This document shows positions 57,975 to 64,000 of a stretch of 64,000 nt of DNA, one piece after another. Below the pieces are notes generated by a model. The model was not told where the DNA came from. It was given only the letters and a program-made list of their open reading frames with translations, and did no database searches. A program made the translations under genes and the position numbers. The number at the start of each line of letters is the position of its first letter. Position 1 is the stretch's first letter. The DNA comes from Burkholderia latens (lineage in GTDB: Bacteria; Pseudomonadota; Gammaproteobacteria; Burkholderiales; Burkholderiaceae). Location of the stretch: the NCBI RefSeq assembly GCF_902499045.1, contig NZ_CABVPL010000007.1, forward strand, positions 62,001 to 126,000, in the 5' to 3' direction.

Positions 57975-58907
57975 TCAATATGCAACCGTTTCCGAACGGC
58001 CGCCGCGTATCACTTCGATGCCGCCGCCTCCGCTCACGCCCGTGCGCACTGACGGCGGCACGCGTGACGGGAGAGGCGGCACGTTCACATTGGCCACCGT
58101 GGTCCTCGGCGTGCCGGACAACTGTTGCAGCGACACCCCGGCCGCGGCGAGCGCGGACGGCGATAGCTTGCTGTCCGTACGCACGGCCACCGTCTGCGTC
58201 GCAAGTTCGTCGTCCCGCGGGTTACGCAGCGCGAGCGTCAGCCGGCCGCTCGATTCGCCGAGCGTCAGCGCGTCGACCTGCGCGGTCGGTACCGCAAGTA
58301 CCGCAATACGTGCGTTGCTCGGCTGCCCGTTGTTGCCGTTGGTGTTGCTGCCGCTGTCACGTTCGGGCGTCGCATCGCCGAAGGACAGTACGCGAACTTT
58401 CGACATCAGCAGCCGCGCTTGCGTCTGCGCAACTTCGCCGTCAAGCATCGCGCTGGTCTGTTCACGCTTCAGGTTCACGAATACGTCGACGAAGTTGCCT
58501 GGTCGCAGGCGATTGCCGACGGCATTGGTCTCGTCGACGCGAACCGCGATCGCGCGTTCGCCGGGCTGGACATCCTCGGCAAGCCCGGATACCAGGGCGT
58601 CCGACACGACCGGCGCTGACGCTGGAATATCTCTCGCAGGAACACGGCCAACCAGGACGGCAGGATCGGCAAATGCCCCTGCTGGCGCGGAGGTGATGGG
58701 TTGAACCTTCAATGCATCCGCGGCAATCGGCTGACCGACCGGGAGCGTGCGCGTCGCGACGACCACCGGCACCGGGTTCGCGGTGACGGCCGATTGTGCA
58801 GGGAGGGGGTGCGACGTACTGCGTCCAAGCATCCATGCGTATATGCCGAGCAGAATAGCGATCGCAATCAGCAACCCCGCGACGATTTTTGTCAGATTGT
58901 TGGCCAT
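57975..58907 (-). CDS. rcpC: RcpC/CpaB pilus-assembly protein
   Basis: The 310-aa membrane-anchored protein has one N-terminal helix (IVAGLLIAIAILLGIYAWML), a SAF domain (PVPVVVATRTLPVGQPIAADALKVQPI, VLVGRVPARDIPASAPV) and RcpC_like segment (RPGNFVDVFVNLKREQ, SKVRVLSFGDATPER). It links the secretin to the inner machinery. Gene order flp-tadV-tadE-rcpC-rcpA-tadZABCD is canonical. Confidence 0.94.
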   Translation of the reverse strand: MANNLTKIVAGLLIAIAILLGIYAWMLGRSTSHPLPAQSAVTANPVPVVVATRTLPVGQPIAADALKVQPITSAPAGAFADPAVLVGRVPARDIPASAPVVSDALVSGLAEDVQPGERAIAVRVDETNAVGNRLRPGNFVDVFVNLKREQTSAMLDGEVAQTQARLLMSKVRVLSFGDATPERDSGSNTNGNNGQPSNARIAVLAVPTAQVDALTLGESSGRLTLALRNPRDDELATQTVAVRTDSKLSPSALAAAGVSLQQLSGTPRTTVANVNVPPLPSRVPPSVRTGVSGGGGIEVIRGGRSETVAY

Positions 58908-58981
58908 GTTGATGTGGGAATGCCGGAATCGGTTCTGGAGCGTGGCAACGGTGGGATGACTCGGTTCAACGGGAATTCAAT

Positions 58982-59488
58982 TCAAAGCATGCTCGGCTGA
59001 ACCTGAACGGTCGCGCTACTCTGCAACTGCGGTGCACTGAATATGAAGATCCATGGGATCAGCGGGTTCGCCGCGTACGAATAGCTCGTCGTCACCATCA
59101 CGTTGAATGGCGACGTCGATGTCGATGCGAACGTTCCGCTACAGGTGACGCCGGGTGTCGTGGTAGGCGCCGGTACCGTCGTGGAAACCTGGGCAGCGAA
59201 ACTGACGTTCTGCGACCACGGAGCGCCGGCCAACGCTCGCGCGACGGCATTCCGGGCATTGACCTGCAGCCGGTCGCACGGCACTGACGTGTAGTTCAAC
59301 GCGGCGCGCGCGCCCTCGGATGCCGCGAACGTCAAGCTCTGCTGGATGATGAAAACCATCCCGAAGGTGACGATCGCATAGAAGATGAGGAAGAACAGGG
59401 GAAATACGACGGCGAACTCGACCGCCGCCGCTCCCCGCTGTAGCCGCCATGCGGTCGGCTCGCGCAGTTGCCTTCCCCGGGCCTTCAT
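58982..59488 (-). CDS. tadE: TadE-type pseudopilin
   Basis: A 168-aa pseudopilin with the TadE motif RGAAAVEFAVVFPLFFLIFYAIVTFGMVFIIQQSLTFAASEGARAA near residue 18. This gives a prepilin-type cleavage region and a long hydrophobic helix. The periplasmic part has two Cys residues (SVPCDRLQVN and PGVTCSGTF) that could pair. The ATG follows GAGGGGAAT and overlaps the tadV stop by 4 bases. Confidence 0.92.
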   Translation of the reverse strand: MKARGRQLREPTAWRLQRGAAAVEFAVVFPLFFLIFYAIVTFGMVFIIQQSLTFAASEGARAALNYTSVPCDRLQVNARNAVARALAGAPWSQNVSFAAQVSTTVPAPTTTPGVTCSGTFASTSTSPFNVMVTTSYSYAANPLIPWIFIFSAPQLQSSATVQVQPSML

Positions 59489-60015
59489 ATTCCCCTCACA
59501 TACACTAGATGCAGAAGCCACATGGCCGCGGGTATCACGAGAAACGCCGCGTAAGGCGTTGCTCGACGGCCGCCAAGCGTCATCGTTGGTGTACTGCGCT
59601 TGTACAGGGCGGCAACCGACGTCCGCGACAGAATCACCACCCAAAGCGCGTGCACGCCTGCGGCGAGGCTCGCGGCAATCCACAGCCATAACAACGCCGA
59701 CGCACCGCACCATGCGCCCAGTACGGCGAATACCTTCACGTCCGCCGCGCCCATGACGCGCAATGCGAACAAGGGGGAAAAGCAAACCAGCCCCACAATC
59801 GCACCGGTCAGTGATTGAGCCAGCGAAATTCCAAATGGATTTCCACCGGTGGCCGCAGCCATCAGTGCGCTTGCCAACCCCGCAACAACGAGCGAGTTGC
59901 GAATACGCCGAAAATGGATATCGCTGGTCGCGACAAACACCGCCCAGCCGAGGAATGCCCCGAAGAAGATAAGACGAGCCGTCACGTCGCGATCCAAGCC
60001 GCGACTACGGGCCAA
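59485..60015 (-). CDS. tadV: TadV/CpaA prepilin peptidase
   Basis: A 176-aa A24 aspartic peptidase that cleaves the Flp leader and TadE/TadG pseudopilins. The two catalytic Asp lie in VATSDIHFRRIRNSL and VMGAADVKVFAVLGAW, the usual GxGD region reading GAAD. About six membrane segments are present and the methyltransferase part of PilD is absent, as expected for TadV. It lies between flp and tadE. Confidence 0.93.
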   Translation of the reverse strand: MARSRGLDRDVTARLIFFGAFLGWAVFVATSDIHFRRIRNSLVVAGLASALMAAATGGNPFGISLAQSLTGAIVGLVCFSPLFALRVMGAADVKVFAVLGAWCGASALLWLWIAASLAAGVHALWVVILSRTSVAALYKRSTPTMTLGGRRATPYAAFLVIPAAMWLLHLVYVRGI

Positions 60016-60072
60016 TTACGTCAATAATTCGCCCGTAGTCGCGAAACGATATCTGGAACCGGCGCTTTCTTA

Positions 60073-60291
60073 TCAGGTGCCGCCATTCGAGTTCGAGTTC
60101 GAACTCGACCAGCACGTGGCGCTCGGCGACGAAACACAGGTGCCAATCTTGGTGAAGGTGCTACTGAGACTAGTTCCGACCGATGAAGCGCCGGCGATGA
60201 TGGCTACGGCAACCAGACCCGCAATCAGCCCATACTCGATCGCGGTAACCCCGTCTTCTTCCTTCAGGAAGCGCTTGATGAGTGCCTTCAT
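60073..60291 (-). CDS. flp: Flp-type major pilin
   Basis: The 72-aa prepilin has a leader MKALIKRFLKEEDG and cleavage before VTAIEYGLIAGLVAVAIIAG. The Glu-Tyr pair at +5/+6 is the hallmark of Flp pilins. The mature pilin has a hydrophobic helix and a short C-terminal Ser/Asn/Gly tail with two Cys (GTCVSSPSATCWSS). It is the first gene of the Tad operon and is preceded by the large intergenic region. Confidence 0.96.
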   Translation of the reverse strand: MKALIKRFLKEEDGVTAIEYGLIAGLVAVAIIAGASSVGTSLSSTFTKIGTCVSSPSATCWSSSNSNSNGGT

Positions 60292-60715
60292 TTTATTCCT
60301 CGTGCCTGTATGTACATTTTTTGGCCTTTTATACGTTGTACATCCCCGCATATCCGGCCCTTGCCCCGCGCCGTTCGTCACATCGGGTGTAACGACAACC
60401 GGGTGCGCTTTCTTTATATGTCACCCCGAAGGGTATGTATCAACATTTGATGCAAGTTAACATTCGCGATAGTGATCCTCCTCGAACGTCGTGTACCGAG
60501 CCGTACATTTCCTTACACCTGCCCCGCGATTCTATATCCGTTCCTATTTAGTTCCAACCTCTTTGAAGAACGGATCGAAAAACTTTCCGGGGGGCGCTAC
60601 GCATTTGTACGGCGTTTCGGTACGACTTACACATAGGATTTACGATAGGTTAGATGTGCACACCTAATCCATCAGTAAAACAATCCGACCGGGCCGCCAG
60701 CGGCAGCCAACCCCA

Positions 60716-60736
60716 CGTTACGCCGCACGCGTAACG
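60716..60736 (+). promoter_or_regulatory. Inverted repeat, candidate activator site
   Basis: CGTTACGC and GCGTAACG form a perfect 8-bp dyad with a 5-base spacer. Related CGTTACG half-sites (GACGTTACGTTACGAAACG) follow at about 60747-60765. The position, about 150-175 bases upstream of the sigma-54 promoter, is right for an enhancer-binding protein. Confidence 0.6.
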
Positions 60737-60889
60737 CCAATGATGTGACGTTACGTTACGAAACGGGCGAAACCGTTCTCATTTAACGGCGCTTAAACAA
60801 TTTCAACAATCTTTCGATCGCCCCAAATTCCTTTTCCGACAAGGAACTGGCTCGTTTAAAACCGGCCGCCGAACCGCCGGCCAGCAAAA

Positions 60890-60905
60890 TGGCACGACAG
60901 TTGCA
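60890..60905 (+). promoter_or_regulatory. Sigma-54 (RpoN) promoter
   Basis: TGGCAC, five bases and TTGCA match the -24/-12 consensus exactly on the plus strand. Its -12 is 50 bases before the first lipoprotein gene. Confidence 0.85.
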
Positions 60906-60956
60906 GAGTAATCCTCGCTTCACTCAACACAACATCAGCTTCAATGCGAGGACGAA

Positions 60957-62621
60957 ATGGACATTCAGGTTATCCCTCATGGCACGCTCCGGACGACTAT
61001 GATCGCGGCCACCGTGGCAGCCATGCTTTCCCTCTCCGCGTGCGGCGGTTCCGGTTCGATCAGCAAGGGCCTCAGCGGCGGCTCGAGCTCCGGCGGCGGT
61101 GACTCGATCTCCACGTCGGGCGGCGGCACCTCGGGCGGCACGTCCGGCTCGACGAGCGGCGGCACGTCGGGCGGCACCAGCGGGTCGACGAGTGGGTCGA
61201 CCAGCGGCTCGACCAGCGGCAGTACGAGCGGCACGACGAGTGGAACGTCCAGCGGTACTTCCAGCGGCACGAGCGGCACATCCGGCGTGTCGGCGAATCC
61301 AGTGGGTACCGTCATCGCAAAAAGCAGCAATCTCATCACGGACATCGGCGGCACCGTTTCGAACCTCGGCACCGTGATCGGCGGCCAGTCGCTGCCGGGC
61401 GTGAACCCGGGCACGACGCAGGCGGCAGGCGGCATCGTGCAGAGCGTCGGCGGCGCCGTCACGGCACTCGGCAACGGCGTCGGTAGCGGCCTCGGCCAGC
61501 TCGGCGCGACGAAAGATCCGGTCGGCGTCACGGTCGCGAGCACGGGCGGCGTCGTGAACCAGCTCGGCGGCGCGGTCACGCAGACCGGCAACCTCGTCAC
61601 GAGCCTCGGCACCGGTCCGCTGTCGCCGCTCGCGCCCGTCACCGGCGCGGTCGGCGGCCTGGTCACGCAGGTCGGCAACGCCGTCGCGAACGGCGGCACC
61701 ACGCTGTCCAACGTGCTGTCGACAGGCCCCATCCAGCAGGTCACGCAGACGGTCAGCTCGGCGATCACGCCGATCACGACGATGGTCGGCCAGACGACGC
61801 AGACGATCGGAACGGCCACCGGCCTCGGCGCTCCGGTCAGTACGCTGCTCGGCACGATCGGCAATGGCCTGAACCAGGGCGGCGCGCTGATCACGTCGAC
61901 GGGCGGCAATCCCGTCACGACCGGCCTCGGCAGCACCGTCTCGTCGGCCGGCAATACCGTGAAGGCCGTCGACGGTCTGCTTACCGGCGGCAGCGGCGGC
62001 GTCACGAATCCGCTCGCGCCGCTCACGGGCCTCCTCGGCACCATCGGCGGTCTGGGCGGTGCAGCAGGCGGCACCAGCGGCGGCCCGCTCGCGCCCGTCA
62101 CGGGCCTCGTCTCCACCGTCACCGGCGCGCTCGGCGGCGTAGCAGGCGGCACCAGCGGCGGTCCGTTGGCTCCGGTCACCGGCCTCGTGTCCACCGTCAC
62201 CGGTGCGCTTGGCGGCGCCGCAGGCGGCACCAGCGGCGGTCCGCTCGCTCCGGTCACGGGTCTCGTCTCCACCGTCACCGGCGCGCTTGGCGGCGCCGCG
62301 GGCGGCACCAGCGGCGGTCCGCTGGCTCCGGTCACCGGCCTCGTCTCCACCGTCACCGGCGCACTCGGCGGCGCTGCGGGCGGCAGTGGCGGCCCGCTCG
62401 CACCGGTTACGGGCCTCGTCTCCGCGGTCACCGGCGCACTCGGCAGCGTAACGGGCGGCGGCAATCCGATTGCGGCTCCGATCCCTGCAACCACCAGCAC
62501 GGCCGGCGCGCCGGCACTGAGCGGCGGCACGGGCGCCGTGACGAGCTCCGGCTCGGGCACCAACCTGCTCTCGCCCGTCACGTCGCTGATCGGCGGCCTG
62601 CTCGGCGGCACGCACAAGTAA
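60957..62621 (+). CDS. Collagen-like Gly/Ser/Thr-rich lipoprotein 1
   Basis: The 554-aa protein has a lipoprotein signal (AAMLSLSACGG, lipid Cys at about 29). A Ser/Gly/Thr repeat stretch follows at 36-115 (runs of SGSTSGG and TSG). The middle is Val/Gly/Thr-rich with many ITT, GLG and VTG motifs. The C-terminal half has five copies of a 26-residue unit (GGPLAPVTGLVSTVTGALGG...). No charged or aromatic residues break the pattern. NCBI-type names for such proteins are collagen-like repeat proteins, though no strict Gly-X-Y collagen run is obvious. It is 40 bases from its paralogue. Confidence 0.9.
   Translation: MDIQVIPHGTLRTTMIAATVAAMLSLSACGGSGSISKGLSGGSSSGGGDSISTSGGGTSGGTSGSTSGGTSGGTSGSTSGSTSGSTSGSTSGTTSGTSSGTSSGTSGTSGVSANPVGTVIAKSSNLITDIGGTVSNLGTVIGGQSLPGVNPGTTQAAGGIVQSVGGAVTALGNGVGSGLGQLGATKDPVGVTVASTGGVVNQLGGAVTQTGNLVTSLGTGPLSPLAPVTGAVGGLVTQVGNAVANGGTTLSNVLSTGPIQQVTQTVSSAITPITTMVGQTTQTIGTATGLGAPVSTLLGTIGNGLNQGGALITSTGGNPVTTGLGSTVSSAGNTVKAVDGLLTGGSGGVTNPLAPLTGLLGTIGGLGGAAGGTSGGPLAPVTGLVSTVTGALGGVAGGTSGGPLAPVTGLVSTVTGALGGAAGGTSGGPLAPVTGLVSTVTGALGGAAGGTSGGPLAPVTGLVSTVTGALGGAAGGSGGPLAPVTGLVSAVTGALGSVTGGGNPIAAPIPATTSTAGAPALSGGTGAVTSSGSGTNLLSPVTSLIGGLLGGTHK
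62079..62462 (+). repeat. Five 78-bp coding tandem repeats
   Basis: Units starting at 62079, 62157, 62235 and 62313 are 78 bp (26 codons); the fifth starts at 62388 after a 75-bp fourth unit. Units are highly similar, with scattered third-position changes, which suggests recent or recombining expansion within the lipoprotein gene. Confidence 0.92.
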
Positions 62622-62661
62622 CCCGACATCCATTCATCGACAAGACAGCGAGGAGTCCATC

Positions 62662-64000
62662 ATGTCCCAGCGTTCCATCACGACGATCGCCCTGCGCCAA
62701 TGGCGCGTGCCCCTTACCGTTTTCGCGACGGCCTGCGTGCTCGCCGCGTGCGGCGGCAACAGCGTCAGCACGCCGCCGACCAGCAACAATGGCGGCGGCT
62801 CCAGCGGCACGAGCGGCACCAGCGGTACGAGCGGCACCAGCGGCACGACGACGAATGGCACCAAGGGCGCCGTCACCACGCTCGGCCAGACCGCAACCGA
62901 CCTTGGCAGCACCATCGGCAACGTCAGCGTGCCGGGCCTCGGCGACGGCGTGACGAAGGGCGTCGGCAGCACCGTGTCGAGCACCGGCACGATCATCAAC
63001 GCGGCCGCGGATGCGTTGAGCAACGGGCTCGGACAAACCGGCTCGATCAAGGATCCGGTCGGTACGACGGTCGCCGGCCTCGGCAATGTCGTCGGCGCGA
63101 CGAGCAACACGGTGTCCGGCCTGAGTTCAACGGTCAAGGCGCTCGGCACCGGCCAGCTTGCACCGCTCGCGCCGGTCACGACGCCGGTCGGCACGGTGCT
63201 CGACACCGTCGCGAACGGCCTGTCGGCGGCCGGCACGACGGTCGGCTCGACACTGTCGTCGGGTGCCGTGCAGCAAGTTACCCAACCGCTCAGCTCGGCG
63301 ATCACGCCGCTGGTGATCACCGCGGGCCAGGTCACGCAACAGGTCGGCACCACCACCGGCCTCGGCCAGCCCGTGTCGGGTCTGCTGGGCCAGATCGGCG
63401 GCGCGATCAGCTCGGCGGGCAAGCAGGTCGCCGGCACGTCGAATCAGCCGCTCGTCGGTGACGTCGGCCAGCTCGTCACCACGGTCGGCAATACCGTGAC
63501 CAACGCGGGCGGCCTCGTGAATCCGAACGGCCCGAATGGCGCGGCACCGATCCCCGGCCTGATCACGAGCCTCGTCGGCGGCTCGACGGCTACCGTCCAG
63601 AACGGCTCGTCGTCGGGCTCCGGCTCGACGAACCCGCTCGGCGGCCTGTTGTCGGGGCTCGGCTCGACGCCGCTCGGTTCGCTCACGGGCACGATCGGTG
63701 GCGCAACGGGCGGCTCGGGCAGCAATCCGCTCGCGCCCGTCACGGGCCTCGTATCGACGGTCACCGGCGCGCTCGGCGGCGCAACGGGCGGCGCGGGCGG
63801 TGCAAACCCTCTCGCGCCCGTCACCGGTTTGCTGAATACTGTCACCGGCGCAGTCGGCGGCGCAGCGGGCACCGGGGGGTCGTCGAGCCCGCTCGCACCG
63901 GTCACGTCGCTCGTCGGCGGCGCAACGGGTTCGGCATCGTCGGGCAGTTCGACGGGCCTCCTGGCGCCGGTAACGGGTTTGCTCGGCACGCTGGGTAGCG
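62662..64000 (+). CDS. Collagen-like lipoprotein 2 (cut by window end)
   Basis: The gene starts at an ATG with AGGAG upstream, 40 bases past lipoprotein 1, and runs to the window end without a stop (at least 446 residues). It is a paralogue: lipobox VLAAC (lipid Cys at about 30), a short TSG repeat region, and the same middle and tail motifs (GLGQPVSGLLGQIGG, NPLAPVTGLVSTVTGALGG). It is probably in one operon with lipoprotein 1 under the sigma-54 promoter. Confidence 0.88.
   Translation, partial: MSQRSITTIALRQWRVPLTVFATACVLAACGGNSVSTPPTSNNGGGSSGTSGTSGTSGTSGTTTNGTKGAVTTLGQTATDLGSTIGNVSVPGLGDGVTKGVGSTVSSTGTIINAAADALSNGLGQTGSIKDPVGTTVAGLGNVVGATSNTVSGLSSTVKALGTGQLAPLAPVTTPVGTVLDTVANGLSAAGTTVGSTLSSGAVQQVTQPLSSAITPLVITAGQVTQQVGTTTGLGQPVSGLLGQIGGAISSAGKQVAGTSNQPLVGDVGQLVTTVGNTVTNAGGLVNPNGPNGAAPIPGLITSLVGGSTATVQNGSSSGSGSTNPLGGLLSGLGSTPLGSLTGTIGGATGGSGSNPLAPVTGLVSTVTGALGGATGGAGGANPLAPVTGLLNTVTGAVGGAAGTGGSSSPLAPVTSLVGGATGSASSGSSTGLLAPVTGLLGTLGS

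Larger units (their letters stand above)
60292..60956. other. Divergent regulatory region between flp and the lipoprotein genes
   Basis: The 665-bp gap has no gene but is rich in signals. The minus strand holds a possible flp -10 (TATAAA near 60413). The plus strand holds A/T-rich stretches, inverted repeats near 60716 and a consensus sigma-54 promoter at 60890. Its G+C is lower than the flanks. Confidence 0.6.

Noticed and set aside
60073-60291. flp promoter considered as a second sigma-54 promoter
   Set aside because: No GG-N10-GC pattern of acceptable quality was found on the minus strand upstream of flp; only a possible TATAAA was seen.
60924-62633. Open frames of 550-569 codons on the minus strand opposite the lipoprotein gene
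   Set aside because: They mirror a repetitive Gly/Ser/Thr gene with high G+C, lack signals of their own, and the plus strand has a lipobox and a sigma-54 promoter.

Overview
The window reads as a chromosome segment of a Burkholderia, most likely of the cepacia complex. Support comes from high G+C with strong GC3 bias, an arrangement of core genes (aat-bpt-pyrD, rpiA-amidase-rlmB-rnr), a second Hfq with a long Gly/Arg-rich tail, and a complete Flp/Tad pilus operon. The species cannot be fixed from this sequence alone.

Layout. (1) 1-6440 is an accessory patch ending at tRNA-His. It holds a ParB/Srx-like fertility-inhibition homologue, an acyltransferase-3, a complete IS3-family (IS407-group) element with a 4-bp target duplication, small orphan genes, a DUF4214-DUF1796 protein, a decayed gene and an 11-copy 9-bp repeat. 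(2) 6437-20150 is core: tRNA-His, dusA, ssuDCB with a molbindin gene but without ssuA or ssuE, a 3-hydroxyisobutyryl-CoA hydrolase-like gene, an SMR pump, tRNA-fMet, a NUDIX gene, aat, bpt, pyrD and an amino-acid ABC receptor with its permease. (3) 20153-27381 carries an oxidoreductase, a FadR-type regulator, rpiA, an AmpD-like lipoprotein, rlmB and rnr. (4) 27568-29615 has three tRNA-Leu(CAG) genes, each with its own promoter and terminator. An SsuA-like receptor gene and a folded remnant of a tRNA 3' end lie between them.

(5) 29661-36493 has an Ohr/OsmC protein, then a sugar-uptake operon: ROK regulator, ABC ATPase, permease, binding protein and PfkB kinase, with a perfect 11-bp inverted repeat in front. 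(6) 36566-47181 carries a SulP transporter, a ParB-like protein, a GNAT, an MFS carrier, a PsrA-like TetR regulator, four 49-bp palindromic repeats, fadD, a DUF1571 protein, a small Pro/Val/Asp-rich protein, hfq2 and a DUF2968 protein.

(7) 47236-60291 is a Tad operon on the minus strand: flp, tadV, tadE, rcpC, rcpA, tadZ, tadA, tadB, tadC, tadD, a DUF3613 gene, tadG and finally a sigma-54 activator with a degenerate receiver domain. (8) 60292-64000 is a long intergenic region with a consensus sigma-54 promoter facing away from flp, then two tandem paralogous Gly/Ser/Thr-rich collagen-like lipoprotein genes, the second cut by the window end. The most interesting hypothesis is that regions 7 and 8 form one surface-adhesion system: the sigma-54 activator at the far end of the pilus operon would switch on the repeat-rich lipoproteins at its near end.
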